NCBI GenBank assembly: GCA_026075535.2
Contig: AP026542.1
Coordinates: 7,874,001-7,938,000, forward strand
Length of the DNA: 64,000 nt
Direction of reading: 5' to 3'
Source: Tricholoma matsutake
Taxonomy: Eukaryota > Basidiomycota > Agaricomycetes > Agaricales > Tricholomataceae
Shown: positions 1 to 9,903 of the stretch, piece by piece
How positions within the stretch are numbered: the stretch's first letter is position 1
Layout: each line of letters starts with the position of its first letter
Program-made: the position numbers and the translations under genes
The notes under the pieces: model-generated
Databases searched by the model: none
Seen by the model: the letters and a program-made list of their open reading frames with translations, nothing else
Told to the model about the DNA's origin: nothing

Positions 1-1
1 G

Positions 2-2959
2 CTACTCGCTAACGTATACTCGGATAGCCAACATTCGGCCATCACGCTCTTATTTGAGAACGTCATGACGATCCCACGATTACACTTCATGTGTGGCGAT
101 TTTAACATGAGGCACGCCTCCTGGGACCCCCAGGGGCCTGAACACTCCATCCATGCTGACCACTTAGTGGAAATGGCTACGGCATTAGGCCTGACTAGAG
201 CCCTACCAACAGTGGAGGGCCCTACCCACTTCCCCCCACAACAGGGCCTTCACCCCACGGTGATCGACCTGATGTTTGTGCCTACAGATCTTAGATTTGT
301 ACTGTACTGCGAGATCGTACCTGAAGCCAGGGGGACGTCTGACCACGCTCCCCTGACATTAGTGCTACCTGGCCCGGGATCTCTGGTTCCGGTCACCAAG
401 TGGTCCATCAAAAAAGGATCCGAGGAGGAAGCATCATATCGAGATGCTGTTTCCTCTGCTTTAACTCCGTGGCTGGATTGGCACAGAGATACATCGGCAG
501 AAATCGACGATGTCGTTTCGGCGATATCGGCTATTTTCAACAAGGCATGGGAAAACCATGCCAAGGAATCTCGCCTCGGCAAGTCGTCCAAAGGTTGGTG
601 GACAGACGAATGCGGTGGTGCCCTAGACGTGTACAGAGCCTCTCGTGATGAGGAGGACTGGAAGCACTACAGGAAAGTCATGCGACACGCAAAGCGTGAC
701 TTCTTCGATGACCGTATCCAGGAAGTGGCTACGACAAACAGACGACCCTGGGACCTGATGGCCTGGACTCGCCAACGCAACCTCCCGTCGTACGAGGCTA
801 TCTCCTATCGGGGAGAACCTTGTAACGATCTGGACTCTCTCTGGGCCGCCCTTGATGGGTCCTACAATGCTGCCTCAGATCGAGTAGTCGATCTGAGTAT
901 CCTTGATGAACTTGATCCGGTGCCTGAAAGGGCCTGGACCCCGTTCTCCGTTACGGAAATGAAAGAGGCGCTAAATGCGTGTTCTTCCCGATCCGCTCCA
1001 GGTCCCGATCATGTTACATGGTCGCACCTTAAGCACTGGTGTGGCAACCCAGAAGTGGCAGGGCTCATCACCTGCATTGCTGAGGCGTGCATCACCGCTG
1101 GCCATTGGCCAGCTCACTTCAAGGAATCCCTGTCGGTAATTATCCCGAAACCAGGGAAACCCAATTACTCCACCCCTAAGTCGTTCAGGCCTATCGTGCT
1201 ACTGAACACTCTGGGCAAGTTAGTCGAAAAGATGTTGTCTAGGCGACTTCAGTTCGACGGCGTCGCACACGAGGCCTTTGAGCAAAACCAGTTCGGAGGC
1301 GTCGCCCAGCGGTCCACTGAGGACGCAGGAATCTACCTTACCCACCTGGTCAGAGCAGGATGGGCCAAAGGGCTCAAAACGAGTGTTGTTGCTTTCGACA
1401 TCACTCAGTTCTTCCCCTCCTTGAACCACCAGGTTCTGTTGGAAATCATCTCTCGGTCGGGGTTTCCTGCGCAAGTAGTAAACTTCTTCCGTTCATATCT
1501 GGTCGGTCGCAAAACGACCTACAAGTGGAACGCTTTCTCATCTGGCTCCTTCGCAGCCAATGTGGGAGTGGGCCAAGGCTCTGCCTTGTCCTCTGTCCTA
1601 TCGGCGTTATATTTGACGCCCATTATGAAGCTCTTCAGAAGAAGCGAAATCGGCAGAGATGTCGATCTCATGTCTTATGTGGACGATGGCACTCTCATCG
1701 CCCGCTCTCCACAGCTGGAGGATAACCTCCCCCTGCTCAAAAAAGCGTATGGCTGGATATTCCAGGCGTTCACTTCCCTCGGGCTTGTCCTTGAACATGA
1801 CAAGTCTGAAATCTTTCACTTCTCAAGGGCGAGGGGATTCACTCCCTTACCCATCGATCTCAGCTTTGCCCCATACACGGGCAACACCCCCCTCAAACCC
1901 AAGGTTACCTGGAGGTACCTTGGTTTCTTCTTCGACCACAAACTCTCTTTCAAAGAGCACACGTGGTTCTACTCCACCAAAGCCCTTACCACTGCGAGGG
2001 CGATGGGAATGCTCGGCAATTCTGTCAGAGGGTTAACCCCTATGCAGAAACGCCTTCTATACCGTTCGTGTGTCGTACCTATCATGACATACGGACTCAG
2101 ACTATGGCACTTTAAAGGTGCTCGTGTCAAAGGGGTCATCAAAACGTTGGCCCAAGTGCAGTCCATTGCTGCACGTTGGATCCTTGGTGCATTCAGAACC
2201 ACCCCAATTGGTGGTCTGGAAAGTATCGCGGGACTGCTGCCTATGCAGCTGTTACTGCGTCGTTTAGTCGACAGGGGGGTATTCAGGACCCCCCTATTGG
2301 CTCCATCACACCCCCTAAGAGCGATCCTAGGGCCCAATCACGTCGGCACCACCCACTCTCATGAGCTAGGACTCTGGGGAGGGAACGTGCTCGACACACT
2401 CAACCTGCAAGGTCCATCTGTCGCCTCGGCTGCAGCGTTGGCCCTGGTACCAGGGGATGAATTCGACCCCTTTGGGGAAGAAAACACTCCTGGAAACAGA
2501 GTGAAGGATCTATTCCCCACTCATTTTTCCTCTCATCGCCTCACCTCCAAGGAGGATGGAGCGAGGAATTCTTACAGGAGCGACCTTGATAAAGCCTGGG
2601 CTGCAGCCCAAGTGGAGGAGGACACTCTCATCGTTGCAGTGGACGCTTCGGTGCCCACGGATGCCAAATTTCAAGCTGTTGCCTGCGCCCTTGTCTTCGG
2701 ACAGGGAGAACAGGTTGATCGCGTCGTCTCAGCTTCTGGGAGGAGAACCCCCCCGGAAGTCGAACTTTTCACTCTCCAACTAGGCGTATCCGCTGCGTGC
2801 AGCAGGGGATGCAAAAAGTTGGTGATCTTTTCAGATTCTACTACGGGCATTGAGTCCTTAATCGATCCTAAACCACGTTCTGGGCAAATCTTCGCCCTAG
2901 ACGCTTGTCGCTCCCTTCGCCCCTGGCTAGCTGGGGATGAGGAGAGAAACGTTACATTC
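2..2959 (+). CDS. LINE-A ORF2 (endonuclease C-part, reverse transcriptase, RNase H), partial and interrupted
   Basis: ORF2 of the LINE makes the target-nicking endonuclease and the reverse transcriptase that prime cDNA synthesis at the cut. The reading frame is open from base 2. In order it shows GDFN and SDHAP of an APE-type endonuclease, the RT core (FDITQFFPSLNH, VGQGSALSSV and YVDD), then RNase H with VAVDASVP, a Glu in PPEVELF and FSDST. The frame runs into the X1 poly(T) at 2960 and resumes at 5227. About 140 N-terminal residues are outside the window. Apart from X1 this stretch has no stop codon or frameshift. Confidence 0.9.
2948..2959. repeat. Target-site duplication of X1 (partner 5215-5226)
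   Basis: AACGTTACATTC is present immediately before the X1 poly(T) and again at 5215-5226 after its 5' end. Joining the flanks through one copy restores the LINE ORF2 frame (ERNVTF to WHVPSK). Confidence 0.95.
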
Positions 2960-3578
2960 TTTTTTTTTTTTTGGGGTCAACAATTTATAACGCGGGGCTC
3001 GATCGCAGTCCGCGGGTCAAGATACAAACAAGGTACTACTAAGACTACGCATTCCCTATGCCCGCATCCCACACCAGGTCCCTTGCAGAAGCCACGTTAA
3101 GGCGGGCGTACCAGCGTTGTCCTCTCAGACAGGAAAGGCAATAATCTGTAGGGGAGGGGCCCCCCCCACAAAGGCTAGCCGTTAGTTCGCCGTCTGGTGC
3201 TATCTCGGTCCCCCCGGCCACATATCCGACCGAAGTCAGATCAGGCGCAAGCAGTGTCAATTCACCGTAAATCCTCCCTTGCGGGAAGAGTAACCGTCTT
3301 TCACCAGACAACGAGGATTGACCACCCCAGGTGAGTGAGGTGGACCGTCACTGTGTCGACGCACAAGTGACAGTGACGAGGCAGCTGGTTATTCACCGGA
3401 ACTGCCGTAACTGGTTATTCACCGGAGTTACTGTAGGTAGGGGGTCGAAGCCCCCCCCTCGAGCAAATGCTACTCTGAGCATGCACTCGGTGACATCATC
3501 CCCCCCGCAGTGGGGGGAAGGTAAAGGGCGGTGACATATTGTCACCATCCCGACAACAGCCCTGGTGGGCGGTGAAGA

Positions 3579-3598
3579 GAAGGGGAGGTCCCCTTCTT
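3579..3598 (-). other. Hairpin just after the X1 stop codon
   Basis: On the X1 sense strand GAAGGGG-ACCT-CCCCTTC forms a perfect GC-rich stem within 10 nt of the TGA stop. In X4, X7 and X11 the same position holds a different sequence (AGGGGG-CTAT-CCCCCT) with the same fold, which is what base-pair covariation looks like. Confidence 0.6.
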
Positions 3599-3603
3599 CA
3601 AGC

Positions 3604-4428
3604 TCAGCGTGGTCGTTGGCAGGGGCCACGAGGACGTCGACGCCGTTCCGAGGACAAGGGTTCCTTGGTTGGAGGCTCTGCCGCTGGTGGGGCAGACTGA
3701 GCCGCCTGCATCGCCGCATAGGAAGCCTGGAAGGCTGCCGGAGACGTAAGGTCGAGGGGAGCTGATGCCGCACGAAGCGACTCCATCATGCTCCCTGAGA
3801 ATCGCCAGGTGGTGGTGAAGAGCTCCCACGCCATCTGACGCCAAGAGTTCCTGTCGTTGAGAGGAACTGCAGACACACGGACGGTACCTACAAAGGAGGT
3901 CATCATGTCCAGTAAATGTAACATGGCATCGGAGGTGGCTTCGATTTCCAGCCTCTGATCCCTAGATAACGGCACTTCGTCCTCCACCAACTCAGGGATG
4001 GGGGGCCAAGGCGGTGGTGGGGCAGTGGATGCCTCAGGATAGAGGAGCTCAGCGATGCCGAGCTCCTGTGAAAATATATCCTCCTTCGGGAGGCTACGAA
4101 CCCAGCGCTTGTGTTCGACGTCGACACCAAGTGCCCATCGTACACGATCGATCGTTTTCCTCGAGGAAAGCCTAGGCCCCCCCTCGGCAAAAAGAAGAGC
4201 CTCTTGCATGGCAAGAGACTCGTCGTCGTCATCATCGTTAGGGTCGGAGAGGTCTTCCCCGGCCCATAGATCTCTAGCTGCCTTGAAAGCAGCTGCTACC
4301 TCCGATTCGTCTTGCACGAACCGGGTGTCGTAGTCTTGGACGTCATCATCAAAGATGTCGCCCGTGATCAAAACGGGGTCGCGTAGACCCCGATGTGGTG
4401 GTTGGCCTCTAGTTCGCCGTTTGGGCAT
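3604..4428 (-). CDS. X1 ORF, 274-aa protein of unknown function
   Basis: Full-length open frame starting MPKRRTRGQ and ending RRRRPRGPCQRPR. It aligns end to end with the 269-aa X4/X7/X11 proteins but with many substitutions, and keeps the same landmarks: an acidic N-terminal third (FDDDVQDYDTR, DDDDDES), ELGIAELLYPEAS, a proline-rich linker PPIPELVEDE, the Trp-rich block SWRQMAWELFTTTWR, PLDLTSPAAF and a basic tail. No reverse transcriptase, nuclease or zinc-finger motif is visible. Retention of the whole frame in a divergent subfamily suggests the protein is selected. Function is not recognised; RNA binding through the basic tail is only a guess. Confidence 0.8.
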   Translation of the reverse strand: MPKRRTRGQPPHRGLRDPVLITGDIFDDDVQDYDTRFVQDESEVAAAFKAARDLWAGEDLSDPNDDDDDESLAMQEALLFAEGGPRLSSRKTIDRVRWALGVDVEHKRWVRSLPKEDIFSQELGIAELLYPEASTAPPPPWPPIPELVEDEVPLSRDQRLEIEATSDAMLHLLDMMTSFVGTVRVSAVPLNDRNSWRQMAWELFTTTWRFSGSMMESLRAASAPLDLTSPAAFQASYAAMQAAQSAPPAAEPPTKEPLSSERRRRPRGPCQRPR

Positions 4429-5226
4429 TGAGGGTGAGTGTATTAGTGCTAGTAGATGACGGTAGAAGTCAAGATACGTAGCGTGATAAAGATAACAGAC
4501 GGTCCCTTATCTCAATTCCGGGTCCACCCAACACAGCCTCCAGACGCTCCGAGGGGGCAGGCAGGCCGCAAATCCTGCTGCCGATAGGGAGGGACGATTG
4601 AACCTGGTTCCAAACACCTCAAGGGTGTGAGTGCCGGAGGTAAAGAGTCGGTGGTGAATAGCGGCCACCAGAGCGTCGACCTAGCCACCAGGGGGCACCA
4701 TCGCCCGGCCCCTTTTAACGATGGTGTATTCCAATAGGTAGTCAGTGTAGCATGTCTCTAGATGTAGAAACTCACACAGCATGGAGGCTGGAAGCCTCCC
4801 AGGCGACCAGCAGTCCAGTGATAGTGTCCCTCCTCCCTAAGCCAGACCTCCCCCAACTAAACGAGTGTGTCGACTTGGGCGAGCGTTGAAGCAGGCATCC
4901 CACACCCACTCTAAGCCCACAGAGGGACCCAGACTACTCTTTCATAAACAACACTCACCTAGTCAGGATCCTCGAAGCCCAGGAGAACGAGACAGATAGC
5001 AGCCATTGTCAAAAACAATGACCGGGGCATCCCCGGGGATCGGATGGACGGATCTCTTAGCAAATCAGGGCAGGCCTGGAGACGCCGAGAGCGTTCGTGA
5101 TGGTGAAATCCGATCGAAAATCGGACGAAATTTGAAGTGTCGACGTCGCATGCAACGTTGAGCAGAGGTGTTTACCACTATTTATGGTGGTTGTAACAAG
5201 TCAAGGAGCGCTCGAACGTTACATTC

Positions 5227-5766
5227 TGGCATGTCCCCTCGAAGTTCGAGTGGAACGCGCACAAGATGGCTCATGATGTAGCTACATCTACCAAGATCTC
5301 CATGGACAGACACCTGCGGATGTCTCTAGATTACCTTAAAAACCAGGTCGAAAAGGCCATTTGTAAGGATTGGCACACCCGGTTCTCAGACCCGGCGTAT
5401 CGTGGTCGGCATTTCTATCAACTCAAAGGAGTTGGTGGAAAACCAGTACTACCCTTGACCCACAAAGGTGGGCCTTGGCTGAAAGTTATGGGAAGCAACA
5501 CTACGTTGACTTCTCGTTCAACTCGTATGATCACTGGCCATGCTCCTATAGGGGAGTAGCATCAACGCTTGTCCCTTGGCGGGGAATACCAATGTTGGTG
5601 CCTTGGCCCCGAGATACAAACTCGAGATCATTTGCTACGCATCTGCCCCAAGGTGGATCGCAAGGAAACTCGTGCAAGCCCCGACACTGTCGAAGGTTTC
5701 CATGAATTTATGGACAACAACCCTGCTCTAGGGTCGTTCAACTCACTTGCGTGGGATCCAGGATAG
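5227..5766 (+). pseudogene. LINE-A ORF2 C-terminus, with a premature TAG
   Basis: Continuation of the same ORF2 after X1, in frame with 2-2959 once one copy of the 12-bp duplication is removed. It starts with WHVPSKFEWN, the last RNase H motif, and ends with the Cys/His cluster (CWCLGPEIQTRDH...C) and LAWDPG-stop. A TAG at 5557-5559 replaces the Tyr codon seen in LINE-B, C, D and G (GEYRQ), cutting off about 69 residues including the Cys/His cluster. LINE-A was therefore doubly damaged, by a nonsense change and by X1. Confidence 0.85.
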
Positions 5767-6308
5767 GTCGTGCGCGTAGGGCGTATGACCCCCGTCTGGT
5801 TCTAGCTAGTGTTATCAGTATGTCGGGGTGGCTGTAGGGCACCAGACGAGTCCGTTAACCCTCATAAAGGGGGCCCACCCGTGTTCAGGAGCGACTGTCA
5901 GGGAGGGGGGACACAAAACTGGATACTGGTTCGGGGAGGCGCCTGAGCGCTTTCAGATCCACTGTCTGTTGTGCGTTGCGACGAATGCGTCGATTACACC
6001 CTCCTTTCCGAGCTGAGAGGCTCACGTCGGGGCGGCAGTATCCCCTAAAAACTTGCACTCATACCCGTGGAGATTCGGGGAACACGATGTCGTCGAGCTC
6101 GAGTTGTCGGTACGCCACCACTGGCAAGTCCGTTTACTCGATAAAGGGGGCCCCCTTAGTAGTCATTGCAGCTACCCAGGTGGTTGGTGCGAAGATTAGC
6201 AGGAGGAGGACTTGGGCTGGGCATAGTGTACTCTGCTTGTATGTCTCTACCGCGGACTGCGATCGGGCGCCGCATTATAAACTTTTGACCCAAAAGAAAA
6301 AAAAAAAA

Positions 6309-6810
6309 TAAACCGCTTCTTGGCGTCACAAGTGATAGCTGATGAGGTGCATGATCTGGCTCTCGAGCTTGGGCTCGAGGCCAACAACAATCAAGAGCTC
6401 GGCATTGCCGAGCTCCTCTATCCAGAGGGGCAGCAGGAGCAATCTGCGCCGCCCCTCCCCACATCACCGGGTTCATCTGCCATCCCAGAGTTGGTGGAGG
6501 ATGAGCCTCCATTGTCGAGAGATGAGAGGGTGGAAATAACATCCACCTCTCATGGCTTTCTACACTTACTGGAGGGTATGACGATCTTTGTCGGTACCAT
6601 CTGAGTATCCGCCGTTCCGCTCATAGAGAGGAACGCATGGCGCCAGATGGCCTGGGAACTATTCATGACCACCTGGCAATTGTCTGAGCCAATGTCGGCA
6701 GAACTAGCAGCTGCCAGATTGCCTCTCGATCTCACGTCACCGGCAGCCTTCAGGGCTTCCTACGCGGCTAGGCAGGCAGCTCATGCAGAGCTCCATCATG
6801 GGGAACCCTC
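6309..6810 (+). pseudogene. Fragment of a third, divergent X-like element
   Basis: Directly after the LINE-A poly(A). From about 6403 it encodes an X-like protein: QELGIAELLYPEG, IPELVEDEPPLSRDER, a TGA stop at 6602-6604, then RNAWRQMAWELFMTTW and PLDLTSPAAFRASYAA in the same frame. The N-terminal part before QELGIAEL (MASQVIADEVHDLALELG) does not match other X copies. Near its left edge, at 6314, the sequence CGCTTCTTG equals the LINE 5' terminus, so this may be the start of a separate non-autonomous element. It breaks off at 6810 and joins X2. Confidence 0.6.
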
Positions 6811-7475
6811 GGGCAGTTAGAGATCTATGGGCTGGAGAGGACCTCTCCGACCCTGAGGATGATGAGGACTCTCTTGCTATGCAAGAGGCCCTCGATTACG
6901 CTGAGAGCAGCCCCAAGCTGGCCTCGAGGCAAACGATCGACTGTGTGCTGTGGGCGCAGGACGTCCATGTCGCACATAAACGATGGACTCGCAGTCTCGA
7001 ACGCGAGGACATGTACACTCAGGAGCTCGGCATTGCTGAGCTCTTCTATCCGGAGGCATCCCCTGCCCCTTTACCGCCTTTGCCCCCCATCCCTGAGCTG
7101 GTGGAGGACGAAGCGCCGTTATCTGTGAATGAGAGGTTGGAAATTGAAGCCACCTCTCATGCCATGCTACACCAACTCGACGCGATGACCATGTTCATTG
7201 GTACCGTCCGTACATCCGCCGTTCCCCCTGCAGAGAGGAACGCATGGCGCCAAATGGCCTGGGAGTTATTCACGACCACCTGGCGACTGTCTGAGACGAT
7301 GTCGGCGGAACTAGCAGCCGTTCCGACACCTCTCGACCTCACGTCTCCGGCAGCCTTCCGGGCTTCCTATGCGGCGGTGCACACCGCTCAACCAGAGCCT
7401 CAATCTGGGGAACCCTCGTCCCCAGCACGGCGCCGTCGTCCTCGAGGTCCTCGTGGACAGCAGCGCCGCAACTAG
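6811..7475 (+). pseudogene. X2 ORF, N-terminally truncated
   Basis: Encodes the last ~220 residues of the 269-aa X protein without stops, from AVRDLWAGEDLSDPEDD to the basic tail GPRGQQRRN. The original start codon is missing. An ATG at 6783, in the upstream fragment, happens to be in frame, so a 230-aa chimeric protein could be made, but nothing shows that it is. Confidence 0.75.
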
Positions 7476-8111
7476 TACAGGGGGCTATCCCCCTCTACCT
7501 TCACGGCCACCAAGTAACTGGTGGCCACTATCGGGATGGTGACATGGTGTCGCTTCCCTATACCTTCCCCCCACTGCGGGGGGGACGATGTCATCGAGTG
7601 CGTGCACATAGGTGCATTTGCTCGAGGGGGGTCTCGGCCCCCTACTTACGGCGGTCACGGTGAATAACCAGGTGAACAACCACCCGCCTTGTTACTGTCA
7701 CTCGTGCACAACACGGTGATGGTCCACCTCATTCGTCTGGGGTGGTCAATCCTCGTTGGCTGGAAAAACGCAAACGGTTATTCCTCCCGCAAGGGGGGAT
7801 TTACAGTGAATTAACACTGCTGCGCCTGGTCTGGCCTCGGTTGGACATGTGGCTGGGAGACCGTTTGCTCCAGGGGGCGATCTAATGGCTAACTTCGGGA
7901 GGGGGGGGCGCCCCCTCCAGATTATTGCCTTTCCTGGCTGAGAGGCCAACGTCTGTGGAACTGCCCGCCTAAAGGTGGCTAAAACGGGGACCTGAGTGGG
8001 AGATGGGCGAGGGGAACGCGTAGATAAAGTAGTACCCAAGTTTGTACCTTGCTCCGCGGACTGCGTTCGAGCCCCGCGTTATAAATTCTGATCCAAAAAA
8101 AAAAAAAAAAA
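6811..8111 (+). mobile_element. X2: 5'-truncated X element
   Basis: X sequence of the main subfamily starting abruptly at GGCAGTTAGAGATC, inside the ORF (about codon 49), and running through the stop, the hairpin-rich 3' UTR and the tail to poly(A) 8095-8111. Its left neighbour is the C-terminal part of another X-like ORF, so the junction is X to X. It is directly followed by a LINE tail (8112). No target duplication was found on the left. Confidence 0.85.
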
Positions 8112-8227
8112 GATCAGCAGGAGGAGGACTTGGGCGTGGCGTAGTGTACTCTGTTTGTATGTCTCTACCGCGGACTGCGTTCGGGCGTCGCGTTATAAAT
8201 TTTTGACCCAAAAAAAAAAAAAAAAAA
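8112..8227 (+). mobile_element. LINE 3' tail, inverted relative to LINE-B
   Basis: The last 98 bp of the LINE 3' UTR plus poly(A) 8210-8227, in + orientation. It begins GATCAGCAGGAGG. The LINE-B body, on the minus strand from 9315, starts with the reverse complement of exactly this 13-mer, so this is most simply the missing 3' end of LINE-B turned round. Confidence 0.75.
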
Positions 8228-9314
8228 TGGATAGGGGGCCAAGGCCCCCTTCGAGTAGATGCCGACGAGGGCATATGCTCGGTAACAACATCGCCTCCTG
8301 CATAGCAAGAGAATCCTCGTCGTCATCATCATCGTTAGGGTCAGAGAGGTCTTCCCCGGCCCATAGATCTCTAGCTGCCCTGAAAGCAGCTGCTACCTCC
8401 GATTCGTCTTGCACGAACCGGGTGTCGTAGTCTTGGACGTCATCATCAAAGATGTCGCCTGTGATCAGAACGGGGTCACGTAGACCCCAATGTGGTGGTT
8501 GGACTCTGGTTCGCCGTTTGGGCATTGAGAGAGTGTGTGTTAGTGCTAGTAGTGCTAGTAGATGATGGTAAGAATCAAAATACGCAGCGTGGAATCGATA
8601 ACGGCTGGTCCCTTATCTACATTCCGGGTCCACCCGATCCAGCCTCCGAACGCTCCGAGGGGGCGAGCAAGCCGCACATCCTGCTGCCTAGTGGGAGAAT
8701 ATTGAACCCGGATCATACCACCCTAGAAGAGTGAGCACCGGAGGTAGAGAGTTGGTGGAGAGTGGCGGCCACCAAGGTGTCGACCTAGCCGCCAGGGGGC
8801 ACCATCGCCCGGCCCCTTTTAACGATGGTGTATTCCAACGGGTAGTCAGTGTAGCATGTCTCTAGTAATAGAAACTCACAGAGCATGGAGGCTAGAAGCC
8901 TCCCAGACAACCAGCAATCCAGTGATAACGTCCCTTCTCCCTAAGCCAGACCTCCCCCAACTAAACGAGTGTGTCGACTTGGGCGAGCGTTGAAGCAGGC
9001 ATCCCACACCCACTCTAAGCCCCCAGAGGGACCCAGACTACTCTTTCATAAACAACACTCACCTAGTCAGGATCCTCGAAGCCCAGGAGAACGAGACAGA
9101 TAGCAGCCATTGTCAAAAACAATGACCGGGGCATCCACGGAGATCGGATGGACGGATCTCTTAGCAAATCAGGGCAGGCCTGGAGACGCCGAGAGCGTTC
9201 GTGATGGTGAAATCCGATCGAAAATCGGATAAAAATTGAAGTGTCGACGTCGCGTGCAACGTTGAGCAGAGGTGTTTACCACTGTTTATGGTGGTTGTAA
9301 CAAGTCAAGGAGCG
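8228..9314 (-). mobile_element. X3: internally deleted X element without its 3' end
   Basis: Minus-strand X copy with an intact 5' end (AAGTCAAGGAGCG ending at 9314) and a 5' UTR of about 790 bp. The coding part covers about 8290-8525, after which the sequence jumps to a short piece of 3' UTR (8228-8289) and stops at the LINE poly(A). The poly(T)/tail is absent. The protein start MPKRRTRVQPPHWGLRDP and DIFDDDVQDYDTR place it in the X1 subfamily. It sits in LINE-B: at 9318 the LINE sequence CCTCCTGCTGATC begins, probably the surviving copy of its target duplication. Confidence 0.8.
8290..8525 (-). pseudogene. X3 ORF remnant, N-terminal ~79 codons
   Basis: Starts at the usual X start (MPKRRTRVQ) and reads to SLAMQEA, where a deletion removes the remaining ~190 codons and the first part of the 3' UTR. 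The open frame continues into noncoding sequence and the adjacent LINE tail, which has no meaning. Confidence 0.75.
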
Positions 9315-9757
9315 ATGCCTCCTGCTGATCTTCACACCAACCACCTGGATAGCTGCGATGACCACTAAGGGGGCCCCCTTTATTGAGTAAACGGACTTGC
9401 CGGTGGCGGCGTACCGACAACTCGGATTTGACGATGCTGTGTTCCCTGAGTCCCTACAGGTATAAGTGCAAGATTTAGGGGATACTGCCGCCCCGGCATG
9501 AGCCTCTCAGCTCGGAAAGGAGAGCGTAGCCGACTGGAGTCGTCGCAACACATAACTGACAGCGGATCTGAAAGCGCTCAGGCGCCTCCCTGAACCGGTA
9601 CCTAGTTTCGTGTCCCCCCTCCCTGACAGTCGCTCCTGACCACGGGTGGGCCCCCTTTATGAGGGTTAACGGACTCGTCTGGTGCCCTACGGCCACCCCG
9701 ACATACCGATAACACTAGCCAGAACCAGACGAGGGACATACGCCCTGCGCGCACAAC

Positions 9758-9903
9758 CTATCCTGGATCCCACGCAGGTGAGTTGAACGATCCTAGTGCA
9801 GGATTATTGTCCATGAATTCGTGGAAGCCTTCGACAGAGTCTGGGCTCGCACGAGTTTCTTTGCGATCCACCTTGGGGCAGACGCGTAGCAGATGGTCTC
9901 AAG
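9758..9903 (-). pseudogene. LINE-B ORF2 C-terminal end
   Basis: Last ~49 codons of ORF2, ending WDPG-stop at 9758-9760. It contains the second half of the Cys/His cluster and is cut at 9903 by the poly(T) of the LINE-C/D insertion. The upstream codons continue at 24706. Confidence 0.8.
9893..9903. repeat. Target-site duplication of the LINE-C/D composite (partner 24695-24705)
   Basis: ATGGTCTCAAG on the left and ATGGTCTCGAG on the right, one mismatch. Both belong to the LINE-B ORF2 stretch encoding QTRDH, which supports a single outer insertion. Confidence 0.75.

Larger units (their letters stand above)
2960..5214 (-). mobile_element. X1: full-length X element (divergent subfamily) inside LINE-A
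   Basis: A complete 2.25-kb X copy on the minus strand: poly(T) 2960-2972, 3' UTR to about 3603, ORF 3604-4428, then a 5' UTR of about 780 bp ending in AAGTCAAGGAGCG at 5210 (reverse complement of the CGCTCCTTGACTT start). Four extra bases (CTCG) separate the 5' end from the target duplication. The 12-bp duplication AACGTTACATTC at 2948-2959 and 5215-5226 proves insertion into LINE-A. Its sequence differs clearly from X4, X7 and X11, so it represents another subfamily. Confidence 0.93.
1..6308 (+). mobile_element. LINE-A: Tad1-like non-LTR retrotransposon, 5' part outside window, split by X1
   Basis: LINE sequence covers 1-2959 and 5215-6308; the gap is the X1 insertion. The window opens inside the ORF2 endonuclease, so ORF1 and the ORF2 N-terminus lie to the left. 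ORF2 ends at 5766, followed by a 3' UTR of about 540 bp and a poly(A) run at 6297-6308. The last 80 bp before poly(A) contain CCGCGGACTGCG and ATTATAAACTTTTGACCC, the family tail. This is the only LINE body on the + strand; all others in the window are on the minus strand. Its own target-site duplication cannot be checked because the 5' end is missing. Confidence 0.9.

Noticed and set aside
250..591. Open frame of 113 aa on the minus strand, recurring at each LINE copy (e.g. 17474-17815, 21679-22020)
   Set aside because: It is the antisense of the endonuclease part of ORF2 and exists only because the sense codons are conserved; nothing suggests it is translated.
3604..4428. X1 ORF as a host gene captured between transposons
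   Set aside because: The same ORF recurs in at least ten copies with defined ends, poly(A) and target duplications, so it belongs to the mobile element.
8040..8100. tRNA gene, suggested by GCGTTCGAGCCCCGC
   Set aside because: Only the T-arm/B-box half fits; there is no A box, anticodon arm or acceptor stem at the right distance. Treated as a tRNA-like tail motif.
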